Source: Selaginella tamariscina
Taxonomy: Eukaryota > Streptophyta > Lycopodiopsida > Selaginellales > Selaginellaceae
DNA: 64,000 nt
Direction: 5' to 3'
NCBI GenBank assembly: GCA_003024785.1
Contig: PUQB01000086.1
Coordinates: 277,962 to 341,961 of the forward strand
A program made the translations under genes and the position numbers. The notes beneath the pieces are model-generated. The model did no database searches. It was not told the origin of the DNA and saw only the letters and a program-made list of their open reading frames with translations. Positions 24,434 through 42,000 of this stretch are shown here, piece after piece. The stretch's first letter is position 1. Every line of letters starts with the position of its first letter.

Positions 24434-24681
24434 CGTATGTATGGCCATTACTGTTATATATGTTAATTTCTCGTAGTTATATATACCTTTCTTCAACTCG
24501 GTTTGATCAGATGCAGCTTTTACGAGCCGTTGGATCTCAACATCGGAGGGTACTTCTAATATCACTTCCTCACCATCCCGGCCTGTGGCATTGACCTTCA
24601 ACGCAGTATGTCAGTGTGTGTGTGTGTGCTCTACATGCATAGGAATGCACACACACATGCAAATACACATATCAAGTATAT

Positions 24682-24759
<78 letters not shown>

Positions 24760-25041
24760 GATGTTTTACCTCAGCATAGTCACTAAGTAGCAGTCTAACA
24801 CGAAGAACTCTTTGCGGCCTCTTTAATGAACCCTCGGTAGACGCTACGCTTATAACAACTTGTGAATTGTTACGTGTTCTTGCCTGGTAACTTGTTAGTA
24901 AATACTCTCCCTTCTTAAAACCAAAACCATCTCCACTATCTTCATAAAGCACACCTTCTGCCACACCTATTCACACAAAGACATATATATATGTAGGTAT
25001 GTATGTGCTCTGCCTCTCTCTGTCTCTATCTATCTTATCTA

Positions 25042-25101
<60 letters not shown>

Positions 25102-25261
25102 ATTTTTGTCCAAAGCAACCACCAAAGTGACAGGGTCTTCAAATTTAGCTTCCCCAACGTGCTCTATCGGACGGCCAACAGGTATAATTGAACCACCTTT
25201 CAAATGTAGCAATGGAAGATCCTACACATAATAAACTAAATAAATCTCCCCCTCCCTCTCC

Positions 25262-25352
<91 letters not shown>

Positions 25353-25948
25353 TTACAGGATGGTAATCATCAAAGTCAAAAAGATGCCAGATCCCAGTTG
25401 GTAAAACAACTTTTGCCGAGTCAACAACCTTGTCCGGATCAGTACTGCAATAACAGTTGCTACTCATGTGTATCACTACAAACATGTAACACACACGCAC
25501 ACGCACGCACGCACCTTGCAGAGACCAAGAGTGGTCCAAGCAAAAAGCTGTCTTCAACAGTTTGAAGCTTTGAATCTGTAGTGTCTGGAAAATGGACTAC
25601 TTAACAATAATATAATAGTTTAAAACAATATTTCATAAAATAATACATATAAATGTAGTATTTTATATCAATTTAATAGTAGAAAAATAATATAAATACC
25701 TGCAAAGAAGGTCGGGGTCATAACAGGAACTCCTTCAATATGTGCATAATAAAACAGGGTGTATAAATGAGGTAAAAATTGGTACCTCCTCCTCAGAGCC
25801 AAACGACACACGTTTGTACACTACATAAATAGTCACTAATATAATAAATAATTATTCATATATAAATAGAATGTATAATTCATTTCTAAACTCCTATAAA
25901 TTTGTTGAAACAAATTAGTTTTAACAGAAAAGTATGAATACCTCAAAC

Positions 25949-26013
<65 letters not shown>

Positions 26014-28961
26014 ATCGTCACCAAACGACCATGGTTCATGGTCAACAGTGTCTTTCTCAGAGTGTGCACGGGCAAATGGAAATAATGCACCAAAACCCAT
26101 CCACCTTCCAAACAATCTAGATGTTGCATCTCCCGCAAAACCCCGATATCTGGCCCCGAAAATGGCTGTCCACTGAGACTCTGAAGGTAAATAAATTAAT
26201 TAAAAATTATTAAAATACACATATATGCATGTGTGTGTGTGTCTATATATATATATATAATAGATAGAGAGAGAGATCATATACTTACTAGGTTAAGGGC
26301 CATTGCTATACTCATGTGTACATGCTCCCAGTTAGAGAGATTATCTCCAGTCCATGTAGCTGCATATCTCTGACTTCCCATAAATCCCGCTCGTGTTAAA
26401 ACAAAAGGTCTTTTATCTGGATTTTTAAGAAGCATTCCTTTGTAAGTTGCTCTAGCCATTAACATCCCATAAACCTGCAATACTTATATAAATATTAATT
26501 AAATAACTTAGATATACATATTAATTTATAATAAATAATTAACATAATTAATTTTTAAAACCGTATAAATATAAATAATATAAATTACATTGTGGTAATG
26601 AAGATGGTTCTGGTCACCTCCAAGTTCTGCATCACCTTTATGAATATTATCATTGGGCATTGTCTTAGATACGGACTGCAAAAAATTTATATTAGAATTC
26701 TTATTTAATTAATTCAAATTTAATTAATTAAAGGTTAATTTAATAATACCTTGAAAACTGTTGGTTCATTCATATCATTCCATATACCATCAACTCCGTT
26801 ATAAACGAAGTCCTTAATAAGTTTACTCCACCATATTCGTACTTTCTCTTGTGTGAAGTCCGGAAATACACAGGGTCCAGGCCATACATCCCCTACAAAT
26901 AATAATAATTAAACTAAATAAATAATTAAACAGTTTAATTAACTATTTAATAAATTATTATAACTATGAGTTTACCATAGTAATGTTTCGAATTTGCATC
27001 TACAACCCAAAGTTCATCAGAGCAACCACGGTCATATACAAAATAGCCTTTCTCTTGCTTAATCCCAGGGTCAATCATCCACACAGCCTTAAACCCCTTT
27101 TCATGTAGAGTTTTTGATAAATGCACTGGGTCCGGAAATTTTTCCTATTAGCAAAAGTTTAATTAAGTTAATTTAAAACTTAAAAATATTAAAAAAAAAG
27201 AGTTAAAAATAATTAATTAATAAACTTACGTGGTCAAATGTGAAACACCGGAATCCATCCATGTAATCAATGTCCATCCAAATAACATCTGCTGGTATTT
27301 TGTGCTTCCGAAACTCACTGGCAATCTAAATAGATAAATACTTGTTATTACTTTATTAACAGCTTAATTATTATTACATAAGTTAACTTTTAAATTACTA
27401 ATTATACTTGATAATTAATATTTATCTTACTTGCTCCACTCTTGAAGCAGGTTCATAACTCCACCGGCATTGATGATAACCAAGAGCCCATTTTGGAGGC
27501 ATACATATTGTTCCTGTATAATTAACGCATATATGCATATACAAGTATAACATCACACACACACGCACACACACACACACCATACCAATTGCTTTAGACA
27601 ATGCTATCAACAATTCTTTTGGTGAAGGATAAGGTCCAAAAGTGATTACAGGATAGAAGGAATCAGCACTAAATTTAATTGTTGATTTCTTACGTAAATC
27701 GATCTGAAAACATATAAATATATAAGTTAAATATAATTTATAAATAATATAAATATACTTAATAGTAAAAGGGATACATATGCATATATGTTTTATACAT
27801 TGGTATTCTCTTAACATGAACTTCTGTGTGTGTGTGTGAGAGAGAGAGAGAGAGTTTTAACATACATACATACACATGTTTTGTGTGTGTGTGTGTGTGC
27901 TATTTATTTGTTTTTAAGTTGATTTTACTCACTTCACATCTTCTTGTGGTATCAGCAAGCACCCCAAAGGCATCTCCATTTGGAAGAAGAGCAAACACCC
28001 ATGGATGGGACTGATATAAACAGGTACTGTTTTTGCCAAATCCCCATGCATCTGTATTCCATGTAAAAACCTGTATATAAAATGTTATATTATTTCATAT
28101 ATTTAACATAATATATATTTTAAAATAAAAATTATACACACGCACATGCACACACACACACGTATATATATAGAGAGAGAGACATACATATACATATATC
28201 TATATGTGTGTGTGTGTAACATTTACCCGTCTTCCTGTGCGTTCTAGTGACCCACTAACTTCTCCAGTTCCATAAAATGATGTCTCGTTTGGAAGCTATA
28301 ATTAAATAATTACAAATCGAAGGGTATATATGAAGTTTCTTCTAGTAAATAATATAAATTGGCATTTATCATTAATATTTTTAATTTTTATTTAAAAAAT
28401 CAGTTTATTAAAATTTAACTAAGAATTAACAATTGTTTATTATTAATCAATATTAAATAGTTTGACATAGCTGAGTTTACCTCTATAGTGACCGATTGTA
28501 TGTTATTTTCGATGGTAAAAAGGGGCATGTAATGTGGTTCTCCTTTGTATTCTTCACATTTTACCTCCCGTTTGGAAGGATTTACAAAGGATAAAGAAGG
28601 AAATGCATGTTTTCTAGCACTTTCCGTGGAATCGAACCTGAAAACTTTTGGTTGTAATATTGGCATCCATATAGCCATCCCTGCAGTAAAAATACATATA
28701 ATATATATTTATAATAAGAATATATTAATATAAATTTATATTAATATTTATAGATATTTAATAAACATTATATAGAATTTATCTAAACATTTAATTTATC
28801 TAAATATTATAATATTCTTATAAACTAATACAAATGACATTTATATATTTATTTCAGGTTTAAAATTATTATATAAAATATTATAATATATAATTTTACT
28901 TACTTGAAATTGAGTCAAATGAAGTGAGTTTCACACCTTGTAGTATGAAAGGACCATTGAT
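23245..28961 (-). CDS. Alpha-glucosidase, glycosyl hydrolase family 31 (heteroglycan glucosidase-like)
   Basis: About 20 exons on the minus strand, for example 28904-28961, 28481-28680, 28227-28295, 27933-28070, 27586-27703, 27431-27513, 27230-27325, 26976-27144, 26750-26892, 26589-26675, 26289-26474, 26014-26180, 25700-25820, 25515-25584, 25357-25444, 25101-25221, 24770-24966, 24487-24595, 24183-24341, 23956-24057, 23736-23909, 23513-23658, 23245-23435. GH31 hydrolases release glucose from alpha-glucans. The nucleophile Asp is in GIWNDMNEP, the acid/base Asp in AATWTGDNLSNWEH; also MPPKWALGYHQCRWSYEP and IWMDIDYMDGFRCFTFDH. The long C-terminal extension (VVPWIGGRIISM, VGAGAGGYSR) matches plant cytosolic heteroglycan-type glucosidases, not lysosomal ones. 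The frame slips at a C4 run (26141-26144) between PDIG and FAGDAT. The true start is not identified; it probably lies upstream of 28961. Confidence 0.93.
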
Positions 28962-29462
28962 CTGCAAGATAAAGGAGAGATCTATTCATTGCAAATCATG
29001 TGAAACTAATTTTGTATAAATATTTAATTTATACGTGGTATATACATGTTTGTATACATTATAATTTAATATTTATTTAATTTCATAAATTCACCTCAAA
29101 ATCAGAATAAGGAAACCCTATAAACAGAACACAAAAATTAATGAACCACTAAAGGAGGATCTGGACCGTTGATCTCGGGAATAAGAATCGCAGACGTGGC
29201 ACATCGAAGCCGTCAGATCGCCGCTTGTGGTGATTATATTTTTTTCCGCTTTGAGGACGGCAAGGCGCTAGGGATTGGAGAAAAGAGTGGCTGTGCGAGG
29301 CGGATTGGAAGGTGCGGCTGCGGCGGGCGGCTCATTGCGGCTCATCGGCGTGAAGATCTATCTCGGCTCGCAGCTAGGTGAAGAAATCTGAGGGTTTTGT
29401 GTGCGGATTCGCTGTTCTAGGGCCTTTCCGTGAATTCTAGCTCAGGAGTCATATCGGCGGCT
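28962..29462. promoter_or_regulatory. Intergenic region between divergent GH31 and NOT4 genes
   Basis: Holds the unseen 5' end of the GH31 gene, AT-rich DNA to about 29150 and a GC-rich stretch 29200-29460 that is probably the NOT4 5' UTR. An open frame at 29169-29381 has no recognisable protein and is treated as UTR. Confidence 0.5.
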
Positions 29463-32400
29463 ATGGATGAATCCGGGGAAGATTGCGACAACATATGCCC
29501 TCTCTGCATGGAGGAGATGGACATCACGGACAGGCATTTGAAGCCTTGCCAGTGCGGCTATCAGGTATGAGATTTCTATAATCCTTATTAGAATCGTTGA
29601 TTCTGTCGAAAATCCGTAAGAAAATCCTAAAATCTACACTTTTGTAGGTATGTGTTTGGTGCTGGCATTCAAGTGATCGAGAACGCAGCGAAAGACAACA
29701 CGGAGGGACGTTGCCCTGCTTGTCGGACGCCATATGACAAGGACAAAGTGGTTGGAACCCGTCTGAGCTGCTCAGAGTAAGCAATTCTCACAGATACACT
29801 AAAAATGTCTTTTTTATTAAGGGAAAAGATTGGATCGATTATTTTTTTGGGACAGCAAAACTCATATAGACCATAGCAAAAATCATACTCAATATAGTGT
29901 AGTATGTACAAAATACTTATTTGTACTCAAATCGCTGTTTTTCGTAGGCTGGAGTTCGCAGGGGAGAAGAGAAAGCATCATAAGTCCAAGTCGAGGCAGG
30001 AAGGGAGGAAACACTTGAGCAGTGTACGAGTTGTGCAGCGAAATCTTGTTTACATAGTGGGTTTTCCTGTTCAACTCGCTGATGAGGAGGTATGTGTTAC
30101 TAGTAGTTAGTATATTATAGATGTCTGAGTGTGGTGTTATTGCAGACACTAGAAAAGCGAGAGTATTTTGGCCAATACGGGAAGATTCTAAAAGTTGCGG
30201 TATCCAGACAGCATTCGCACAACGGGCCTTCTGCAAGCGTGTAAGTATCATGTTTTTAAGTTTTAGTTGCTTCACCCTCTCTCTGGTTCAGGTATGTCAC
30301 TTTTGTGAAAGAGGAAGACGCCATGAAATGTATCAAAGCTATCGACGGGTGCGTTTTTGAGGGAAAATTGTTAAGGTTTGTGCTTTCCTACATTAGCGGT
30401 TTTCTTGGAGAAGAGCTTATTTTTGTTACAGGGCTTGCTTTGGTACCAACAAATACTGTAATGCCTGGCTGAAGAATATGGTACCTGTTTTTCCTTAATA
30501 TAATTGTTGGTGTAGCTAAGGTTTACCTATATTCTTTTGCAGTCTTGTAACAACCCCGACTGTCTATACTTGCATGAGGAGGGTCCTGACGAGGACAGCT
30601 ATACGAAAGAAGAAATGATCTCCAAGTACGGCAGGTATGCGGCAGTTGTTATTATTATTAGTAGTATCGCTTGGTCACAGCAATTGCCACATGCCATTTA
30701 GATTTTTGATATGAACTTGTTGCTAATACGTACATATTTTCAGGAAAGATCAATTTCATGAACTGACAAGACCGCCTCATCGGGCAGCTGGAGTGCTGCC
30801 GTCTCCTTTTGAAGCAAGCTCCTCTGCTTCACTTCCGGTAGGTCCTGTCCTCCGTGTTTCATCACGTCCGGTACGTTTTCTATGTTGTTTCCGTACAGTA
30901 TGATTTATGTATGTACACATGTATGTTGTATGTATTTATGGTGATATAACGTCGTTTATTGTTCTGCAGCCTCCCACTCAGACTCCTGCTAACAAAATAT
31001 CAGTACCAAAGCCTGCAACACCGTCAAAGGTCAATTTGCCTCCGGCTGCAGCGTGGTATGACTTTCATCTTATTGCATTTCTGTGGATTCGTGTATATGA
31101 GATGGTACTGAAATGGCTTATTAGGGGCATGCGAGGAAGTTCAGGTAAAACAGTGCCAAAGGTACAGGTTCCGACAAAGAAGAAAGTCTATGGGGGATCA
31201 GGAGGTGCGAAAGTAGAAACACTTGGCAAGGAGGCTGAAGAAGTGGATGGCTCGTTTGGGACAATATCAGCTGCTTCTGAACGTGACGAGTATTCAGAGG
31301 GTACAGATATGAAGGCAGAGATGCTAACAGATTCAAGTCAAGGGAGCTTGAGTCCTGAGGCTCACGGGAGGTATAACTCATCTATGGATCTTCGTCAGTC
31401 TAGTCCACAGTCGTCGAGTGATCGGATTAACGTGGGTGGTTTGAGCATAAGTCTCAACTCGGAGCTCTCAGACGGACAATTAAGTCCAGACAGGAACGGT
31501 GGACAGAACAGGAATGGCTCGGACGACGTTTTATCGGCTTTGGACAGAATAGACTTGAACGGAGAGGACTCGGATCCATCTTCGAGCAATACAGATGCCA
31601 AGCTGGTCAATGCTCCTGATGAGAAGATGATTATATCGGACATTCTAACAATGGACTTTAGCGTGGACGGTGCACTCAGCCCAGAAGACTTGAAGAAGCT
31701 TTGTATTACCAGGAAGTCCGGTAAAGTATCTGATAAGGTATCCGAGGAGTTCTTGGAAAGCCCATGGAAGAGTCATGGAAAGCACCAGTCTCGGTTCTCC
31801 TTTGCTCGTGAGGACACAAGTGGTTCATCATTAGATGGTTTCTCGTCCGAATCGTCCTCGAGGGATTTCTTCGCTAGGTCCTCCACCAGCGACCCTGGTT
31901 AGGCTCTGTACCTTTGTATAATCGTCGTTTGTTATCTTTTTACATGTTCAATGTGCGTGAGTGTTTTTAGAGAGCGAAAGACATTTGGATCTGTGGGATA
32001 TGTAAACCCATATTTCACATCATTTGCTTGTAATTGACATTTCGGAGTTAATTTCCAGTATGTTTGTCTAAAGTATGCAAACTAAGATGTTTATACATTG
32101 TTGTTTGTATAGATTGCATCTCTCTCTCTCTCTCTCTCTGTATGTTAGTTGCTATATTTATGATGTATTTGTTTCACAAGTCGTTATTGTTAACTTTTAT
32201 GTCTGTGGCAGGGCATGCTTCTGCGATGAAGCCACGGGCATTTGCTCCTCCTCCTGGATTCTCTGGAGTTCCTCCTCCTGGATTCTCTCTTAGAAGTTCG
32301 CCCGTGCCTCCTAGTCCAGTTGCACCAGGTAAACGACACATGCATACACGTAGTTACAAATACATGTGGCTGATTTGGATGGTCGAAAAGAGTTTGGCTT

Positions 32401-33612
32401 TTGAAAAGAAATTTTTGATGGTTTATATTGCGCATGTGTATGTATATATTATATCACACATGGTCTAGAGTAGAATACATCACTTTTAAAAGCACAGGAG
32501 GGTATTATCTGTATGTTGGTATAGTTGGTGAATCTCTCCCTCCCCTCTCTCTAATACATCATATGATATGATATAACTGTGGCTGCATGTATAGGGACTC
32601 GAGTGAATGAGGTGGATTTGCTTGATCCGGCAATAATGGCGGTTGGTAGAGGGGGTGCATTGCAGAACGAGCTCTCTAGGACAATGCGTGGCCAACCAAA
32701 GGTGACATCAGGCAGCTCTTTACACCAAACGACTCGGAGAGCATTCTCGGTTTGGAGCTTTTGCAGCAACAGCAACAGCAGCATGGCTTCTTGGAATTTG
32801 GAAGCTTGGCAAAGCAGGTTTGTGCGTAATATGCATATAGCAAACGAGCATATTTTAACTGCTTGTGAAGATTTGTTAATATTTGTGGATATATCGCAGA
32901 GATTGAGGTTTCTGTAGATGTGCTTGCATCACAATCAATATATTTACAGTTCTGTACTAAGTATATGTTATGTAACAACATTATGCATATGCTTTCGTTA
33001 TGTGTTTATGTATGCACGAAAGGCATATACAAGCGAAGGCAGTGTAGGTATAGAGATTTATATAACTAAATGTAAAGTTGCACTTATACACGCACTCACA
33101 CACATACCTCCAATGTATATGAACTTGTACTTTTGTGAGCTAATATTTGTTTTTGTTATATACAATTTATGTTTATAATGCATAATGTATTTGTCGAGAT
33201 GGTTCTGCGGAATCCAACCGTAAAAATCTTGTGTGTATGTGACGATTTTGTATGCATATTTTCATCTACAAGATGGTACAGTAGTATATAGCTTATGTTA
33301 TTTAATAGCAGCAAAATCGGAAGATGCCGCTGGAGTTTCCCGTACGGTGGGGATTTGGGCAGGTTGTCTGGACAGTACGACAATAGCTACATGCCTCCGT
33401 ACTCACCAGGTACAAGGAGCTTTAGGAATCTACCGAGTGTCGAGAATAGCTGGGGGGCGTATGCCGAGAATTTAGCCAAGTTCAAGAGAGGGAATAGTAT
33501 GAACAGCAGGCCGGTAGAAGGGAGCACCATGTTTTACTCGAATGGGAACCAGGCATTGCACATGGGGGACCAGTCTTTTCGCGAAGCAGATGTTCAAGGT
33601 GCATTTGTATAG
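29463..33612 (+). CDS. NOT4: CNOT4/NOT4-type RING E3 ubiquitin ligase with RRM and CCCH finger
   Basis: Exons: 29463-29564, 29648-29776, 29948-30089, 30146-30240, 30292-30375, 30432-30480, 30543-30634, 30744-30837, 30970-31897, 32212-32328, 32597-about 32819, about 33309-33612. Domains in order: a C4C4 RING (CPLCMEEMDITDRHLKPCQC, VCVWCWH, RCPACRTPYD), an RRM (RVVQRNLVYIVGFP, KREYFGQYGKILKVAV), a CCCH finger (FGTNKYCNAWLKNM, NNPDCLYLH), then a long Ser/Asp-rich disordered tail with a Pro/Gly repeat (PPPGFSGVPPPGF) and a Q6 run. NOT4 works with the CCR4-NOT complex in mRNA decay and ribosome quality control. Exon 2 has one extra T (29668-29669), and exon 11 shifts by one base at 32698-32702. 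The piece 31058-31135 in exon 9 may be an in-frame retained intron. The last exon's end is the least certain. Confidence 0.9.
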
Positions 33613-34181
33613 TGTGTTGTTTGTCGTTCGTGTACCAACTTGCGTGCCACGAGCAAGTGTGTGGCATGGGCGTCGTGCCACACTTAGGTGAGTTGATATA
33701 TATATATATCTTTAAACTTTTAAATATATATCTCAACTTCTAATTAGAAGTAGCAGTTGATAGTGTAGACGTCCTCGTGCTTATACAAGTTTCGTAGTAT
33801 CTAGGTCTCTCTGTCTCTGTCTCTCTCCCCCCACTCTCTTTCTCACACACACAGACACACGAATGTCTAGTTATTACGTCTTTGTGTGTAACAGAATAAA
33901 GGACGCCAAATGGATAGTATGTTGCGGGAATGTTAATAGTCGACGTCTTTGAGGTACGGGCCTGCAAGGGCCTGCAACGGGGTAAGCGTCCCTCTATACA
34001 CACTTACACTAGTACATATATTATGTAGCTTGTATTTATACGGATATATTTTACATATCATGTTAGCTAGATAATAGATACAATTATATTAGATACATAT
34101 ATAATACATACAGGGACATCGTTTATGTTAATATGAGCATATGTATAGATCGTTTCTGTCGACTACATACAAACAGCGTAT

Positions 34182-34217
<36 letters not shown>

Positions 34218-35938
34218 ATATATACGTTGTAGACAACACAGTAGATATGTATATATGATGACACATGTGGATTTGCAGGGGGATAGCATGGTGCTGATTT
34301 TTGGAGGGTTTCGTGCACCTTGATGTGTATAAACCAGAACGAATATACCCGCATGACAATGTCCATTAAGTCAATTTGTTGGGAATGCATTTTAACCAAT
34401 TTTGAGAACAAGATCATTTTTCTAAAAAGTGTTGGTTTATTATAATTAATATTTCATAGATTAATACTTTCGAATATAAGTAGGTATTTCCGATGTGTAT
34501 TTTTTGTAATATTGTCAATTATTAATTATTCCAAATAACCAACCACACATTTAGTCAAATATAATATAATCATTATTTATGTTATTTATATTTCCACATG
34601 ATATTTCATTTAATTTGGGATACTCAATTTTGTTCACTTAAAGTAATAAATTAAATGTAATTCATTAATTTGGTTTAAAACATTTATGCAAATTTTTAAA
34701 AGAAAAATTACATTTATACTTCTGAAGTTTATCATACATATATACCTTTTAAAAGTTGTAAATTTACATATATATATTTATATATCCTTTTAAATTTTTA
34801 ATTATATATTTTAATTTTTAAAATAACAATAGTAATTAAAAATATATTACAAATGAAATAATTAAGTATTGAATGTCAAAAATTGTCATATTAAAAAAAG
34901 AAATATTTTTTAAACTAATTATATTATATTGTGAGATATATGTTTAATATGTTCTAAATATAATAAAATACAAATTAAATAAATTTTTATTTAATTTTTA
35001 AAAATATTTTCTAATTTTGAAATTTAAAATTTATGAAATTTTAAATTGAAGTTTCAGGGTATATATGTAAATATAAGGAGTATATTATATCAAATATAAT
35101 AAACTTCAGAGTAATTTGCCCTTTTTAAAAAGGATAGGGTCAATATGGAAATATGAAACCTTAAAGGCTAATTATGTACATTTTAAACATAAGGTCAATA
35201 TGGAAATATGTAAACCTTTAAGGCTAATTATGTAAATTTTAAAACATAATTATGTAAAAATATGTAAAAATTAAAGGTTATTTGGGGAATTTCCTTTTTA
35301 AATTTAGTATTGTAAATCCACAGCCCGTGGGCCACGTGGCGGAAGTTGTTAAGAATAAATGGACAGCACATAATTCACGCGTGGCAGATGATTAGTTTAT
35401 ATCTGTACATATTCTATATAAGATCAAAAGAGTGTTTACATAAATATTAAGATATAAGTCGAAACACAAATAATTGCAACTTTGGCATTAATGTTTAAAA
35501 TTTTAATCATTATAAATTAAAAAATCAATAAATAAACATATATGTTGGATTTTATAAACAAATGTATTATTATACTGGTACCTTTAATTATAAATTTTAA
35601 CTTTTATTAAAATTATATATATTCATGAAGGTTTAAAATGATAAGTATACAGTATCTTAAAAGTTTTTAACCATTGTATTATATACATATATGTAGATAT
35701 ACATTTACACGAGGCATGTAACAAGGAGGGAGGAAAATAGCCGTGCGGTGCGTGTATGCACACGCGCGTGTGTGCGTGCCATACTTATTACAAACTTATG
35801 TATTCAGTTTAAACAGATATACATAACCCGTTACATATTATATACATTAGGCTTTTCATATAAACTATAATTAAGTATATCTTCGTATTTATGTGTAATA
35901 TTGCCTCACTAGAGATAACAAAATGGGGAGTCTGTACC
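33613..35938. other. AT-rich intergenic region with MITE-like inverted repeat
   Basis: Mostly AT-rich, with a (GA)n tract at 34186-34216. At 34707 and 35115 two outward ends are inverted copies (AAATTACATTTATACTTCTG with TCTGAAGTTTAT, and its inverse ATAAACTTCAGAGTAATTT), suggesting a 0.4 kb TIR element. A direct duplication of about 58 bp, core GGTCAATATGGAAATATG then AAGGCTAATTATGTA, occupies 35133-35250. No gene seen. Confidence 0.5.
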
Positions 35939-39006
<3,068 letters not shown>

Positions 39007-39009
39007 CTA

Positions 39010-42000
39010 AAGCGCGATTTTGGACACAGAAACACCCTCAGTGCTTACTCTATGACGCTCTCACGATTAATTCAGTGAGATTTTTGGGACCTGGAACACG
39101 GATTTTCAGCGGAAAGACACATTTCAATGCAGAGATAACTTCAATGCTCAAATTTCTCGAACGATTCAATGATTTCTATGCTCGATCTATGCAGAGTATT
39201 CGATCGATTCAATGCTTTTCGATCGCATTTCTGTGGAAATCGCCATGCGACATGAAAACAAACACGGATCTACTGCAACGGCACGGATCCAGGGACTTAC
39301 CACAGTGATCGCCTTGGCCGCACTTGCAGTGAACTCTGCTCGTTTCCCACGTAATCCCTAGCCCTAATCCGCGTCCCCACGAATATCCTACTGGCGTATA
39401 CGCTTTGCTCTAATTATATTGATTTAAACGCGACTAATATACTACACACCCTAGTCAACACTTGCGAATTAGCGTATATCTATAAATCACTATTAATATA
39501 TTCTGGTTTTATATGATTATTATTTTTTAATTAAAATTAGTACACTTAATTATTTAATAATAATTTTTAATTAAAATTAATAAATTCTTAAATCAATTGT
39601 TATATTTATTCTGGTAAGTTTATTCTCTTTAATTCCGTTTTTAATTCAGTTTTAAGTTGATGAGTTTATCTTTTAACTTGTTAAACTCTTAAGTTTACCC
39701 ATGTTATTTTTTGTCCTTAATTCAATTATTATTTTTAATTTAATGAATTTATTTTTAATTTAAACCCTTCACTCAATTATTATCAATTTAGTGGTTGTAA
39801 TTACTTATAACCCTTAATCGAGCTTATTTATGTTTGGGCTTGAGTTGTTATTTTGAACATAATGAGTTTATTTTTTTTATTTTAAATTTATGTCTAACCA
39901 TATTGTTATTCTTACTCTGGTGAATTTAAAGAGTAATACAAATTTTTTTTTAAGTTATGTGTAATTGTTAATTTAATTCTTTCTTTCATTTTTAAATTAT
40001 TGTGTGTGTGATAACACACGGACTTTCTATCATAGTTTTATTACGACTTCTCTTTACTTTGGATGTTGATTGTTATTACCTATTGAACTATATTGATAAG
40101 CATGCTTGCTTAGTGCACTTGAATATCTAGTTTAGGTATCATTAAGTATTTATAAGAAACTTTGAGCAAGCTAGCACTTCCACTCTTACTTTAGTTTTCC
40201 ATGTCCTAATTAAGTTTTTGACTGGTTAGTGAATTTGACATGTCAAATATGGGTAAAAACACCCTTAGGGTTGTCCTAGACCCCTTAAGTTAGGATTTAC
40301 ATTAAGTTAACTCACCAAGTATACTCCTTTTTAGGAATGAGATTCCGTGTTAGCCCACTTATGTAAATGGGAAAATAGGGAGAAGAGGGTCTCCATCACA
40401 TAAATAAGGTAAGTAAAGTATGTAGAAGTATGAATTATTGGGTTCATGATTGAGTTTGTTACTCTTTTGGTAGTGCAAGCTATAACTTGTGTATAATTCC
40501 TTAATTATACACAACTCTCTATTAACTTCTAAATAGTAGGTATATGTCCCACTTTCAAGGTAGCCTACCCTTAATATTGGTGAATCCATGATTAAAAGGT
40601 CTTGTTAAAATGTATATTTTAAAAGTAAAAGGTTTAGGTTTATCTCCAACCTCCTCCTCCACATTAAGCATATGTCAGCCCAAATGTGGTCATGGGATCT
40701 TGGTTGATAAGGTTTCCTTATTGAGTTCTTAAGGGGCATTGGAGAACCATATTCGTGACACCTAGTGCAACTTTTAAATTTAAAGGGTTATAGCATGATA
40801 GTTCACTTTTGGGAAGCAGTGTCACATAAAGATATGACACTCGGCTAGATGGCACTTAGTACGATGTTGAAGGCACACCTTTTAGGGTGTCTCATGGGGT
40901 TGACACTAAGGGTTGTATACTCTAGTAAACAAGCATACTTGTGTTCACATCAAGGGTTAAGCATTGGGCATCGACTCAAGGGAGGTTATGTCTCATAACT
41001 AGGTGTGCTAATGGCACACTTGGTTAGAGGGTGTTCCCCTTGGAATTCAAGGGTAAACACCCTTTAGTGAGGCATTGTGGGTTGTGTACTTATGGTTATC
41101 CAAACCTAGCCTTGGGAAGTTTCGAAGCAAAAAGCACACTGGGGGGCCTTGAGGAGTTTTCGAAGCAAGAAGCACACTGGGGCGGCCTTGAGGAGTTTCC
41201 GAAGCAAGAAGCACACTGGGGCAGCCTTGAGGATTTCCGCAAGAAGCACATTGGGGCGGCCGCTTCACCGCTTCTTTCCAATTGGGGGTTGGAGTGAGGC
41301 TCTTGGCGCCATCGACTGAAGGATTATTATAAGAGGCATGAGGCCTCGTTGACCGCAAATGCCCCAATGCCCCACTGGCAAAAAAAGCATCATGATCAGT
41401 CTTGAAACAATCCAAAAGCACTTGAGACCCATTCATGCCAATTGCTAGGTGCTTTTCATGCCCTAACAATGATCTAGCAGTAGTTGGGTTTTGAGGTCAT
41501 CATCTGTCGGGGATGTAAATGGCGGCGAGATCAATGGTACTAATTATAACTTGATCACTCAAACCCTTAGGGGTTAATCATGGTTCAAGGCACCCCATTT
41601 CACCCTAAAAGGTTGTACTCCCTTACGAGGGTGAATCCTTAAGAGGTATGTCTTCTTAATGGGTTGGGCATGAACCTGTCTAGGTCTTTTGGGTAGGATC
41701 TTAAAGGACTTAAGTCTTATGCATATTTAGGCATTTGAGTCAGGATTTAGGGGTTATTGGAAGATTTGATGTTACTCACATAAGAATTGACACCAGAAGG
41801 CCACTTGGTAGTGATGTGTTACCATATGTTAACCCTTCAAGTTAAAACTCTGACACTTTTTAATTTATTATTATGTTAAATTATTATGTTATATGATAAC
41901 TTTTCTTTTAATTGTTAAATTATATGTATGTATAACTTAACTCTCTTTTAAGTTATTGTTGCAAAATTATTATTCTTATGGAATTTAAGATAACAATAAA

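Noticed and set aside
29169-29381. 70-codon open frame upstream of NOT4
   Set aside because: It is GC-rich 5' leader sequence with no recognisable protein and no splice link to the NOT4 start.
40359-40589. 76-codon minus-strand open frame
   Set aside because: It shows no recognised domain, lies in AT-rich repeat-like DNA and has no splice or promoter context.
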